A stretch of DNA of 22,733 nucleotides from Oscillospiraceae bacterium (GCA_020025295.1 JAHHSJ010000028.1:1-22733), one strand, 5' to 3'; positions 6,345 to 14,380 are shown, counted from the stretch's first letter. A program made the numbers and translations. The notes: generated by a model from the sequence alone, not told the origin.

Positions 6345-8315
6345 TTACAGCATGCCGTCCTTGATTACATGATGGTCACGCAATACCTTTTCCACTACCG
6401 TGCCTTTGATTGCCTTCAGAAGAGGCTTTTTCAGCAGGTTCAGAGGCCCGGGCAGCTCTACTTCCAGAGGAGATTTGCCGTCCATCAGGCGGACAGAGCT
6501 TTCCAGAAGCTCGCGCACATCGTACACGCTGCCCCAAACCTCCGGTACACCGCGGTCCACACCAAGCAGTCCGTAAACGGCTTCCATTGCGGTGCGGACG
6601 GAATATTCGGTCGTGAACACGGTGTCACGGGGAGTGTCGGCAAACTGGCCCAGGAAGGCGAAGTTCACACAGCCGTCGGGAATGACATCGGGGCGATCCC
6701 CCTTTGCACGGGGCATAAAGAAGGCCGTGATATAGGGCATCATAGTGGGAACACAGATGGCGCTGTGCTCAGCCAGCTCCGGAATGTCTTCCACGGGTAC
6801 GCCGATGTGATACAGCCACTCTTCCGTGATTTCTTTACCGGTGCATTCCCGCATCGGCTTCTTGATGAAATCGCCGGGCACATCGGTAAACAAACCGTAG
6901 ACCCAAACGCAAACCTGTTCGGGATTCTGCTCCTTGAACTGGCCCTGACGGTTGATCGTCCAGCTCAGCAGCCACTTGGAGTCCTTGCAGCTGACGATAC
7001 CGCCGGTCACGACCTTGCCGGTTCTGGGGTCACGCTTGCAGATGTTGGTGATATAGGGAATGATTTTGTCGTCCAGCGTAGTGACCGTGGCAGATTCCCA
7101 GTTGGTCTTTGCCACATCGGAGCAGAATTTTTCGGGATGACCAAAGGAGGGATCCTGCTTTGCGATGTTCTTCCACAGGTTCCAGCAGCCGCTGGTGCGC
7201 ACTTCGGCATCCCCGTTGGACGCATGGTTCTGGTCGCCGTAAATCGTGCCTTCAGTGCAGCTGCCGTTGGTGACAAAGACCAGATCGTTCTCTGTCAGCT
7301 GGAACTTCTGCTCCGCACCCTTCACCTTGCACTCGATTGCGGTGGCTACTTTTTTGCCGTCCTTGAAGTCAAAGAGAACATTGGTCACTTCGGTTCCGAA
7401 ACGGAAGTCCACACCGGCTTTTTCCAGATACTTCTGCATGGGAAGAATCAGCGACTCGTACTGATTGTAGCGAGTGAACTTCAAAGCGCTGAAATCAGGC
7501 AGACCGGCAATGTGATGGATGAAGCGCTGGAAATACAGCTTCATTTCCAGTGCGCTGTGCCAGTTTTCAAAGGCAAACATGGTGCGCCAATACAGCCAGA
7601 AGGTGGAATTGAACACCTCATCGTCAAACACATCCTCGATGGTCTTGTCATAGAGGTCCTCGTCCTTGGTCATAAACAGCTTCGTGATTTCCATGCAGGC
7701 CTTCTGGCTGAGGTTGAACTTGCCGTCGGTGTGAGCATCCTCACCACGATTGACGGTAGCACGGCACAGGGAGTAGTTGGGGTCGTGCTTGTTCAGCCAG
7801 TAGAACTCATCCAGTACCGAGGCGCCGGGCTTTTCCAGAGAGGGAATGCTGCGGAACAGGTCCCACAGGCACTCGAAATGATTTTCCATTTCACGGCCGC
7901 CGCGCATGATATAGCCGCGGCTGGGGTCGTTGATGCCGTCACAGGCACCGCCGGCAACATCCATAGCCTCCAAAATGTGAATGTGAGAGCCGGGCATCTG
8001 TCCGTCACGCACCAGGAAACAAGCAGCTGACAGCGATGCAAGGCCGCTGCCTACAATATAGGCGCTTTTGTTGTCCACGCCTTCCGGCTTTTCCGGACGG
8101 GCAAAGGCTTCGTAGTTGCCGTTGGAATAGTAGATTCCTTTGCTGTTTTTTCCGTGAGTGCCAAGCTCTGTATTACGGTAAGCGGCGGCTTCTTTTGCAC
8201 GAGCGGCAGTCTGCGCCTTTTTCTCGTCCTGCTTTTTCTTTGCCAAAATCACAGCAGCACTTGCTCCGGCGACACCTGCGGTTGCAAGGGTAAGCTTCGT
8301 AATCTTCTTTGCCAT
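6345..8315 (-). CDS. ohyA: oleate hydratase (FAD-dependent, myosin-cross-reactive-antigen family)
   Basis: This 656-residue enzyme would add water across the cis-9 double bond of oleic, linoleic and similar free fatty acids to give 10-hydroxy fatty acids, using FAD structurally. The dinucleotide-binding motif YIVGSGLASLSAA lies at 86-98 and the acidic end of the second strand at HILEAMDVAGGACDG (113-127). The conserved GGREME block follows at 139-144, where this family has its catalytic glutamate. Further family blocks are FWLYWRTMFAFENWHSALE near 230 and FLGQFADTPRDTVFTTEYSVR near 580. Oddly, residues 6-25 form a hydrophobic, Ala-rich segment followed by a Lys-rich stretch, an N-terminal extension that could anchor the enzyme to the membrane. 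The ATG follows AAGGTGAT at a spacing of six. Known roles are detoxification of unsaturated fatty acids and modification of host or diet lipids. Confidence 0.93.
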   Translation of the reverse strand: MAKKITKLTLATAGVAGASAAVILAKKKQDEKKAQTAARAKEAAAYRNTELGTHGKNSKGIYYSNGNYEAFARPEKPEGVDNKSAYIVGSGLASLSAACFLVRDGQMPGSHIHILEAMDVAGGACDGINDPSRGYIMRGGREMENHFECLWDLFRSIPSLEKPGASVLDEFYWLNKHDPNYSLCRATVNRGEDAHTDGKFNLSQKACMEITKLFMTKDEDLYDKTIEDVFDDEVFNSTFWLYWRTMFAFENWHSALEMKLYFQRFIHHIAGLPDFSALKFTRYNQYESLILPMQKYLEKAGVDFRFGTEVTNVLFDFKDGKKVATAIECKVKGAEQKFQLTENDLVFVTNGSCTEGTIYGDQNHASNGDAEVRTSGCWNLWKNIAKQDPSFGHPEKFCSDVAKTNWESATVTTLDDKIIPYITNICKRDPRTGKVVTGGIVSCKDSKWLLSWTINRQGQFKEQNPEQVCVWVYGLFTDVPGDFIKKPMRECTGKEITEEWLYHIGVPVEDIPELAEHSAICVPTMMPYITAFFMPRAKGDRPDVIPDGCVNFAFLGQFADTPRDTVFTTEYSVRTAMEAVYGLLGVDRGVPEVWGSVYDVRELLESSVRLMDGKSPLEVELPGPLNLLKKPLLKAIKGTVVEKVLRDHHVIKDGML

Positions 8316-8411
8316 ACGATAATCACCTTTCTCAAGTCGTGTTGGTTTTGTGTTGAATATCCTTTGGGGTGGCTTTATCTTACCTTGTTTTATCCAAATC
8401 TAACATATATA

Positions 8412-8452
8412 AACAAGGCTCAATGATAAAAATTTCATCATTGAGCCTTGTT
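8412..8452. repeat. perfect 16-bp inverted repeat upstream of oleate hydratase
   Basis: AACAAGGCTCAATGAT (8412-8427) is followed after nine AT-rich bases by its exact reverse complement (8437-8452). It lies about 100 bases upstream of the oleate hydratase start and downstream of the neighbouring terminator. There is no T-run on either side long enough for a terminator, so a repressor site or a leader hairpin for the oleate hydratase gene is more likely. I could not identify a firm promoter in this gap. Confidence 0.7.
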
Positions 8453-8532
8453 TGCACATATTTGGAAAAATAGAAGCTGAATTCACTCCGTTTTCGGACG
8501 AAATCCGCTGACTTTCTGTGTAAAATGTTAAC

Positions 8533-8564
8533 AAACGGACCGTGAAAGAATTCACGGTCCGTTT
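8533..8564 (-). terminator. rho-independent terminator after the IdeS-like gene
   Basis: A perfect 14-bp stem (AAACGGACCGTGAA with TTCACGGTCCGTTT) closes a four-base loop. It sits 22 bases after the stop of the large surface-protein gene. It has T-rich tails on both strands, so it may act both ways. Confidence 0.85.
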
Positions 8565-8585
8565 TTCACAGGTGGTTTGGGTTTG

Positions 8586-11438
8586 TTACTGCTTGCTCTT
8601 GCTGCGCTTGCGGAGCAAAACAAAGAGAACAATCAGCAGGGCAGCAGCGGCTGCCAGCAGGCTGATAATCAAAGCGTGACCGCCCTTGCCGGAATCCTGC
8701 TGCTTGGCGCTGGATTCCTGAGAAGAAACCGCTTCATCGGAACCGGGGTTCTGAGCGGGATCTGCTTCCGGCAGGGAAGCGGGGGTGCTGCTTTCTTCGG
8801 GCACGGTGACAGGGGAGGTCTGAGCTGCGTCGGTGACGGCGCTCTCAGGGTTGCTTACAGTGGAAGTACTCTCGTTTTTGCTTACAGCAGGAGCGCTCTC
8901 ATGTTTGTTCACGGTAGGAGCATTCTTGTCCGGCTGTGTGGGCATGGGCTTGTCTGTGGGGGGAGTCCCGGTATTGGAGTGGCCCGTCTCGCCGGGTTTG
9001 GTTCCGGCGTCCGGCTCTGTGGGCTTGGACGGCACCGGAGGAAGCTCTTTGGCCTGAATGGTCAGCGTGCCGGTGACATAGGTGATGGCATAGCTTTCTG
9101 CATGGGTCAGATTGCCGCCCTGAACAAAGATCTGGTATTCACCGGGAACCAGAGTGTTGTCCGCTGTAACGGTCAGCTTGGGATCGGCAAAGCGGTCGCC
9201 GTTGACCAGACCCTCCACCGTATAGGTGAGTTCCGGCAAGGCGTCGCCCTGCATCACATCCGGCTTGCTGTCGGCAATGACGGTGAGCGCACGCTTGTTG
9301 ACCACGACAGAAATAGAATCAGATGTCTCGTTAAACTGCGTATCTCCAGCCTTGGTGGCGGTGATGACAGCCGTTCCGGCGGCCTTGACGGTCACCGTGC
9401 TTCCGGATACGGAGAGAACCTCGGGGTTGGAGCTTGTAAAGGTAATTGCACCTGTTCCGCTGCCGCCTGTGGTTTCCAGAGTGAATGTGCTGTCGCCATA
9501 GGTTTTCGTTCCGATGGGCTGCAGATGGAACTCCGTCTGAGCCTGCTTTCCGGTGTCCACAGAAATCGGAGCGCTGGTGGAGAGGTTGTAGTTTGCGCTG
9601 CCGGAATAAGCGGCCTGCACCATGTAGGTTTTGTTCGCTTCGCCGGTCCAGCTGGCAGATGCCACCCCATTGACCAGCGCTGCGGTGAGTGCATCGGCCA
9701 CCGTGTTCCCGTTTTCATCCACAATAGAGAAGGTTACTGTTCCGGTGGGCGCCTCTCCCAAGCCAACGGGCTGTACCGCAGCAGTGAGCGTCATGGTAAC
9801 GGAGCCTTCCGCCTGAGACAGGGACGCATCTGCCGTAATGGCAGGCGTGGCCTTGCGGACGGCGAGAGGAACAAGGGAAGAGAGGGCGTTTATCGGCAGA
9901 TAATTCTGCTTGGTTGCCTCAGAAGGAATAAAGTTCACTCGATAGCCGGAGTTGCTGACCGTGGGGACAAGTGCCGGGTTCTCCCAGACAAACTGTCCGT
10001 ACTCCTGACTGCCGCCGGTGAGGGGGCTGTCGGTCAGCGCCTGACCGTATTCCAGAGCGCCGGCGGAAGGATAGCTGATGTGAGGGGGCGGAGCCTGCTT
10101 GATTTCAAAGGTGTGGGTGTGGTTTTCCGGCAGGACGTACTTGTCTGCATCGGGACCGCTGAGAACGGCGGTTGCCGTGTAAGTGCCGGCATTGACGCCG
10201 CCGCCTTCGACCGAGAGGGTGATCTGGTCACCGGCAGCGAGGTTAGAAGCGGAAACAGTGGGCGCCTGCATCTGACCGTTGTAAATCAGGTCTGTGCTGC
10301 TCCAGTTCAAATCCAGTGTAAGTTTGGGGTCTTGGAAATAGCGCTGCCAAAGCTCCGTGCCGGGGGAGAGAACCTGAAGAGCCTCCACAAAGTTGGTGCT
10401 CTTGCCGTCAGCACGGGTGGTGATGGCGGCTTTGCCGTCCACATTGACCAGACGGAATCGGAGCATACCCTGACTGATCTCGTCGTCAGAGTCGGTGTAA
10501 TACACGGCGCAGATGTTGCCGTTTTGGTCAAATTCAGCACCCCACAGCGTGACGACATGGGAACGGGGACCGGCGCGGAAGGACAGCAGCACTATATTTC
10601 CCTCCATCAGCAGATACCGCAGTTCTCGGTTGATGGGCTCATAGCCGTTTTGGTAGTACCGGCGCTGGGTCAGACGCTCGGGGCCGAAGGCCTTGAAGAA
10701 GAAGCCGCCGTTGCGGTCAGGTCCTTTCTCTTGCAGCTTATCACGATCTGCGGGAGCATCGTTGGTTCCGCCGTTGGGCTTGAGGTAGTAGCCGTTGAGG
10801 AATTGATCCTGCAAAATGTCCGGCCAGTAGCCGTCCTGCTTATTGGCAAACTGTCTCAGAAAAATATCATAGATGCCGCTGTGCTGCTGATTCTCAAAGG
10901 AATTGCGCAGATAGTTCAGCCGCTGAATCTGAGGGTCCTCGGGATTCTGCTCCAGATAGCGGTCGATGTTTTTTGCGTTGCGGGTCAGCCACCAGTGCAG
11001 AGAGTTGGACGCCGAAGCGGCAAAGCAAAGGTTTTCGTCGTTCTGGACGAAGTGTTCGCTTTTGTTCACATCGTACCAGCCGTTTCCGGCCTTGTAGGGG
11101 GCAATGTAATCAATGTATGCCACCTCACCATTGGCGTCGTAAACCAACTGCTTTTTGAATTCGTTGTTGGGCCCACCCATCTGGGGAGGCGTAATGCCCT
11201 GTGTCCAGAGAATGGTTTTGGGGAGATGATCCTCTTCGTTGATGTACTCCGTGACGACATTACCATTCTTGGAAAGCTCGTCCTTCAAGCTGGATGTGGT
11301 CGAACTGGATGTCGCCGGAGCAGCCGTATCCTGCGATGCGGCAAAGGCAGTGGAGATGCTGGCCTGACAGAGGACACCAAAGGCCAAAAACGCACAGGCC
11401 GTGCGCTTTAGTATCGCTGTTTGTTTTTTCTCGTTCAA
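8586..11438 (-). CDS. membrane-anchored surface protein with IdeS/Mac-type (MEROPS C66) cysteine protease domain and Ig-like modules
   Basis: The protein has 950 residues from the TTG at 11438, which has GGGAGG six bases upstream; the longer ATG at 11495 sits at the predicted transcription start. Layout: signal peptide 1-33 (…STAFA), protease domain about 65-360, five or so Ig-like/MBG-type modules at 371-795, a Pro/Ser/Thr-rich stalk (797-915) with a degenerate ten-residue repeat (NKHESAPAVSK, KNESTSTVSN), a membrane helix near 920-942 and a basic tail. No LPxTG motif is seen. The protease domain follows IdeS block by block: WTQGITPP, GWYDVNK (Lys126), DENLCFAASASNSLHWW (Cys138), SHVVTLWGAEFDQNGN (His294) and YYTDSDD (Asp316, Asp318). 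The His-to-Asp spacing equals that of IdeS (262/284/286). IdeS cleaves IgG in the hinge; here an immunoglobulin substrate is an inference. The gene is monocistronic. Confidence 0.88.
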   Translation of the reverse strand: MNEKKQTAILKRTACAFLAFGVLCQASISTAFAASQDTAAPATSSSTTSSLKDELSKNGNVVTEYINEEDHLPKTILWTQGITPPQMGGPNNEFKKQLVYDANGEVAYIDYIAPYKAGNGWYDVNKSEHFVQNDENLCFAASASNSLHWWLTRNAKNIDRYLEQNPEDPQIQRLNYLRNSFENQQHSGIYDIFLRQFANKQDGYWPDILQDQFLNGYYLKPNGGTNDAPADRDKLQEKGPDRNGGFFFKAFGPERLTQRRYYQNGYEPINRELRYLLMEGNIVLLSFRAGPRSHVVTLWGAEFDQNGNICAVYYTDSDDEISQGMLRFRLVNVDGKAAITTRADGKSTNFVEALQVLSPGTELWQRYFQDPKLTLDLNWSSTDLIYNGQMQAPTVSASNLAAGDQITLSVEGGGVNAGTYTATAVLSGPDADKYVLPENHTHTFEIKQAPPPHISYPSAGALEYGQALTDSPLTGGSQEYGQFVWENPALVPTVSNSGYRVNFIPSEATKQNYLPINALSSLVPLAVRKATPAITADASLSQAEGSVTMTLTAAVQPVGLGEAPTGTVTFSIVDENGNTVADALTAALVNGVASASWTGEANKTYMVQAAYSGSANYNLSTSAPISVDTGKQAQTEFHLQPIGTKTYGDSTFTLETTGGSGTGAITFTSSNPEVLSVSGSTVTVKAAGTAVITATKAGDTQFNETSDSISVVVNKRALTVIADSKPDVMQGDALPELTYTVEGLVNGDRFADPKLTVTADNTLVPGEYQIFVQGGNLTHAESYAITYVTGTLTIQAKELPPVPSKPTEPDAGTKPGETGHSNTGTPPTDKPMPTQPDKNAPTVNKHESAPAVSKNESTSTVSNPESAVTDAAQTSPVTVPEESSTPASLPEADPAQNPGSDEAVSSQESSAKQQDSGKGGHALIISLLAAAAALLIVLFVLLRKRSKSKQ

Positions 11439-11501
11439 TGGAAACCTCCCGATTCTTCCGTGCTGACGGATGGCAGCACATAATAATCCTATCATACTTA
11501 C

Positions 11502-11530
11502 AGGATAACATAGGCTTTGACTGATGTAAA
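11502..11530 (-). promoter_or_regulatory. promoter for the IdeS-like gene
   Basis: On the minus strand, TTTACA (11525-11530), a 17-base spacer and TATCCT (11502-11507) predict a start near 11495. That gives a leader of about 57 bases before the TTG start at 11438. ATCCT/AGGAT half-sites flank the start region and could be an operator, but this is weak. Confidence 0.55.
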
Positions 11531-11614
11531 CTTCTTTGAAGTGTTTTCTTGAAAAAGATGGAAAAGCTGCGGAAAGAGTGAACTATTCTGACCAGAGCGG
11601 AGAATGGAATTCAA

Positions 11615-11643
11615 TTGACATTGAAATCGGACAAAATTATAAT
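11615..11643 (+). promoter_or_regulatory. perfect-consensus sigma-A promoter with no obvious gene
   Basis: On the plus strand, TTGACA (11615-11620), 17 bases and TATAAT (11638-11643) match the consensus exactly. The expected start is near 11650. No plus-strand reading frame with a ribosome binding site follows before the flavodoxin gene, which is on the other strand. A short untranslated RNA, or RNA antisense to the flavodoxin 3' end, is possible. The same AT-rich bases contain a minus-strand TATAAT (11636-11641) without a good -35. Confidence 0.55.
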
Positions 11644-11719
11644 AGACAGCATAACTGAGTCGATTGTGCCGTAAACGCATTTGATCGTTCTGTGGAAAGC
11701 TTGAAAGACAGCTTTTACC

Positions 11720-11758
11720 AAAAAAGTTGCTGCCGGACAATGGTCCGACAGCAACTTT
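11720..11758 (-). terminator. rho-independent terminator after the flavodoxin gene
   Basis: A 16-bp stem with one mismatch (11723-11738 paired with 11743-11758) has an AATG loop. On the minus strand it is followed by TTTTTT. It starts 12 bases past the flavodoxin stop. Confidence 0.85.
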
Positions 11759-11769
11759 GAAAACAGGGA

Positions 11770-12312
11770 TTAGAGAATGGAAATGAAGGGGATGTTCAGC
11801 TCTTTGCTCCGGGCATACATCTTGATGCGCTCGTTGAACCGCTCGGCGGCAAGGGCGCATTCGGCAGCCGTGGGATGATTCTTGATCATTTCCCAGCGAA
11901 GCTCTTTCTGCTCGGTGGGGGTGTGAACGCCGCCTTTGCCTTGGGCGTCGATCAAATTCTGAGCCACGGCTCCGTTGCACACGAAACCGCCAATAACATC
12001 GTTGTGATCTTTGACCAGATTTTCACCGGACTCCAGAACCTGATGGGCGTATGCGGTGTCGCAGTAGTAACCGAGGGTGCAGAAAATGCCCACGGCCTTG
12101 CCCCGGATGGTCTGGAGGAACTCCTTCATTTCATCGTTGGGATCACCGGAAATGCCCCAGTAGCCCAAAAGAATGATGTCGCCATCCAAAGCGGGCGCAC
12201 CGTCCTTGAGGTTGTGGATGGATTTTTCTTCCACATCAATGCCATTGAAAATTGCGTTGGCGACTCGCTGTGTGCAGCCGGTCAGACTTGAATAAACGAT
12301 TTGAACTTTCAT
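11770..12312 (-). CDS. flavodoxin-family protein
   Basis: This 180-residue protein has a flavodoxin-like fold signature. The N-terminal strand MKVQIVYSS leads into the phosphate-binding loop SSLTGCTQRVA (residues 8-18), equivalent to the T-x-T-G-x-T loop that holds the FMN phosphate. Later strands LDGDIILLGYWG and KAVGIFCTLGYYCD fit the loops around the flavin ring. It is a little longer than short-chain flavodoxins, with an alpha-helical C-terminal extension. It probably carries electrons between unknown cytoplasmic partners. AAGGAG lies six bases before the ATG. It is divergent from the sodium:solute symporter across a shared promoter region. No partner reductase lies next to it, so the pathway cannot be named. 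Confidence 0.8.
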   Translation of the reverse strand: MKVQIVYSSLTGCTQRVANAIFNGIDVEEKSIHNLKDGAPALDGDIILLGYWGISGDPNDEMKEFLQTIRGKAVGIFCTLGYYCDTAYAHQVLESGENLVKDHNDVIGGFVCNGAVAQNLIDAQGKGGVHTPTEQKELRWEMIKNHPTAAECALAAERFNERIKMYARSKELNIPFISIL

Positions 12313-12380
12313 TATGTACTCCTTTTCTGAATGCGTTGTTTGTTGGGTTGAAAGAGTAACAAATATTCCGATTCGTTTGC

Positions 12381-12409
12381 CCTTGATTCTTCTTATTATA
12401 ACATATAAT
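12381..12409. promoter_or_regulatory. divergent promoter region: flavodoxin (minus) and symporter (plus)
   Basis: Two back-to-back -10 elements are seen. On the minus strand there is an extended -10, TGT-TATAAT (12395-12403), for the flavodoxin gene. On the plus strand there is TATAAT (12404-12409), with a weak -35 such as CTTGAT 16 bases upstream, for the symporter. Because the elements abut, binding of polymerase at one should exclude the other. Confidence 0.5.
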
Positions 12410-12521
12410 TTAACAAATGCGCAGATGGGTGCCTGGGATGAAGAAAGATAGAATCGTCCATTGAATCTAAAAAAGTTGAAAAGAACCTTGTTTTTTGCCT
12501 GAATACGAAAGAAAGGAACTC

Positions 12522-13967
12522 ATGAATACATTAAAAATTTTTTCGCTGATTGGATTGCTGCTGTATTTTGCGCTGCTTCTGATTGCAGTCACAAAAGAAA
12601 AGAAGAACCATAGTGTTCTGGACTACTTCTTTGCAGGGCGGTCGCTGCCCTATTGGGCACTTTCCATTACCTTCATTGCCTCATGGTGGGGTGCAGGCTC
12701 GGCTCTGTCCACCGCTGACCTCGCCTATCAGGACGGGCTGGGGGCCTTCTGGTACTACGGCGTGCCGGTGCTGCTGTCTACCTTCCTGATGATTCTCTGC
12801 TCCGGAGGCATCCGCCGTGTGGGTTATCTGACGCAGGGAAGGATGATGGAGGCCCGCTACTCGGGCCGAACGGCGAAGTTTCTCTCCCTTCTGGTGCTGG
12901 TATTTATGGTGTTCAATGCTGCCTCCCAGATGGTGGGCGTCGGTGACTTCTTCGGCACCTATCTGGGTATCCCCTATGAGTGGGCGGTGCTGCTGGGTAC
13001 GCTGATCGTGCTGATCTATTCCATGTTCGGCGGTTTCCGGGGCGTGGTACTGACGGACATTATCCAGTTCGTGCTGCTGCTCATTTCCGCACTGGTGGTG
13101 TTTGTGGTTGGAGTCCGAAATGCCGGCGGCATGACCGGCATTCAGCATGCGGTGCAGGCAGCCGGAAAACCGGAGCTTCTCAATATGGGAGACGGAGCCT
13201 CCAAATATAGTATGTATGTCATCACCTTCGGCTGTGCATGGATGATTCAGGCCAATGTGTGGCAGCGCATCTCTGCCGCTCGGTCGGATCGGGACGCCCG
13301 GAAAATGACGGTGATGAGCTTCTTTGCCTATATTCCGCTGTACCTGATGGTGGTCTTTACCGGTCTTGCCGGCTTTGTTCTCTATCCCCAGCTGCCCAAG
13401 GGCGGCGTGGTGACGGCGCTGGTGATGGACTATCTCCATCCCGTGCTGGGTGCGGTGGTGTTTATTGGTATTTCCGCTGCAATCATGTCCACCATGGATT
13501 CTCTGCTGAATACGGCATCCATGACCTTGACGCTGGACCTGCTGCCCGCCCATGCCGACGAAACGAAACAGTTGAACCGTTCCCGTATGACAACGCTGGG
13601 GGTTGCTGTGGCAGCACTGCTGATTTCCTTGAAAATCCGCTCGATCCTCGCTATTTCTTGGATTGCTTCGGATATTATCACCACAGGTGTGTTTGTGCCG
13701 TTGGTTCTGGGCTTCTTCTGGAGAAGAGGAAATACCAGCGGAGCGTTTGCGTCCTTGGGCGTGGGCTTTGCGTACTGCCTCTATAATCTGGCCATCAGTT
13801 TTGGCGCACCGCTGCCCTCTTTTTGGGAGGCACAGTCCGCCCAGCAGGTGATCTTAGGTGTCGCTCTGTCCCTTGTGGCTTATGTGGGCGTGAGCTTGGC
13901 CACGCCGCCGGAATATGAAAAGGCGGATGCCTTTATCCGGCAGGCAGGCTTCCGAAAAAATAAATAA
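12522..13967 (+). CDS. sodium:solute symporter (SSS family)
   Basis: This 481-residue integral membrane protein has about thirteen hydrophobic segments. The block DYFFAGRSLPYWALSITFI near the N-terminus and YSMFGGFRGVVLTDIIQF in the middle are hallmarks of the SSS (solute:sodium symporter) family, as is the segment SAAIMSTMDSLLNTASMTLT, whose Ser and Asp positions correspond to the sodium-site helix. It would use the sodium gradient to import a small organic solute; the substrate cannot be deduced. The ATG at 12522 has AAAGGA five bases before it. An in-frame TTG at 12495 lacks a site. It is transcribed alone from the divergent region and ends at a strong terminator 17 bases past its stop. 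Confidence 0.88.
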   Translation: MNTLKIFSLIGLLLYFALLLIAVTKEKKNHSVLDYFFAGRSLPYWALSITFIASWWGAGSALSTADLAYQDGLGAFWYYGVPVLLSTFLMILCSGGIRRVGYLTQGRMMEARYSGRTAKFLSLLVLVFMVFNAASQMVGVGDFFGTYLGIPYEWAVLLGTLIVLIYSMFGGFRGVVLTDIIQFVLLLISALVVFVVGVRNAGGMTGIQHAVQAAGKPELLNMGDGASKYSMYVITFGCAWMIQANVWQRISAARSDRDARKMTVMSFFAYIPLYLMVVFTGLAGFVLYPQLPKGGVVTALVMDYLHPVLGAVVFIGISAAIMSTMDSLLNTASMTLTLDLLPAHADETKQLNRSRMTTLGVAVAALLISLKIRSILAISWIASDIITTGVFVPLVLGFFWRRGNTSGAFASLGVGFAYCLYNLAISFGAPLPSFWEAQSAQQVILGVALSLVAYVGVSLATPPEYEKADAFIRQAGFRKNK

Positions 13968-13983
13968 AATCCGCAGAAAGATC

Positions 13984-14020
13984 GGGCGGCTGTGTCAAAC
14001 CACAGCCGCCCGGCCTTTTT
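13984..14020 (+). terminator. rho-independent terminator after the symporter
   Basis: GGGCGGCTGTG (13984-13994) and CACAGCCGCCC (14001-14011) form a perfect 11-bp stem with a six-base loop, followed by GGCCTTTTTG. Confidence 0.85.
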
Positions 14021-14291
14021 GTGCATTGCGGCGCTGATTCTGGCAGGCGTAGTGCAGTATCGGCTGTACCTGTCCTCCGTGTCCGTCTGGGTGCGGCGGC
14101 TGCTCCTGTTGGTGTGCGGTGGCGCAGCGGTGCTGCTTCTGGTGCTGTCGGTTATCCTGTTTTTCTGGAATACATGGTATGGCTTGGCCTGTTTTTTGGT
14201 CACGCTGGCTGCATTGCTGATGCTGATTGCCTGCGCCATCGGCCGTCTGGCGGCACGCGGCAAGCAGAAGCAGGAAGTGCCTCAGGCCTGA
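13992..14291 (+). CDS. possible small membrane protein, start unclear
   Basis: A frame of up to 99 codons (nominal GTG start at 13992) encodes three hydrophobic segments separated by short Arg-containing loops and ends QKQEVPQA. The codon pattern is strongly GC-biased at third positions, as in neighbouring genes, so it looks genuinely coding. However, the nominal start lies inside the symporter terminator hairpin, and no ribosome binding site precedes any start. The frame is the same as that of the symporter and is open from the codon after the symporter TAA. It may be an N-terminally truncated relic, a former C-terminal extension of the symporter, or a gene read from an undetected promoter. 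No family recognised. Confidence 0.4.
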   Translation: MSNHSRPAFLCIAALILAGVVQYRLYLSSVSVWVRRLLLLVCGGAAVLLLVLSVILFFWNTWYGLACFLVTLAALLMLIACAIGRLAARGKQKQEVPQA

Positions 14292-14327
14292 AGGGCCTAA
14301 TGGATGAACCCTATCATTTATAAAGTG

Positions 14328-14380
14328 AAAGCGGAACATTGCAGAAAATCGACTGGGATTTTCGTGCAGTGTTCCGCTTT
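14328..14380. terminator. long hairpin between convergent genes
   Basis: AAAGCGGAACA and TGTTCCGCTTT form a perfect 11-bp outer stem. A further AAAATC/GATTTT stem lies inside. On the minus strand the tail is TTTCACTTTAT, so it most likely ends the ZIP transporter transcript, 28 bases past its stop. Confidence 0.65.

Noticed and set aside
6330..8030. Long plus-strand open frame opposite oleate hydratase
   Set aside because: Antisense shadow; the minus-strand product matches oleate hydratase throughout.
8586..8700. LPxTG sortase signal at the C-terminus of the IdeS-like protein
   Set aside because: No LPxTG-like motif precedes the final hydrophobic helix; a plain membrane anchor fits better.
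8577..11411. A 944-codon open frame on the plus strand opposite the IdeS-like gene
   Set aside because: No ribosome site or family features; it mirrors a GC-rich gene on the other strand, whose product has clear domains.
11439..11495. ATG at 11495 as start of the IdeS-like protein
   Set aside because: It would place extra residues before a normal signal peptide, has no ribosome site and coincides with the predicted transcription start; TTG at 11438 has GGGAGG at good spacing.
12681..13553. Minus-strand frame opposite the symporter
   Set aside because: His/Gln-rich composition typical of an antisense frame to membrane-protein codons; no start signal.
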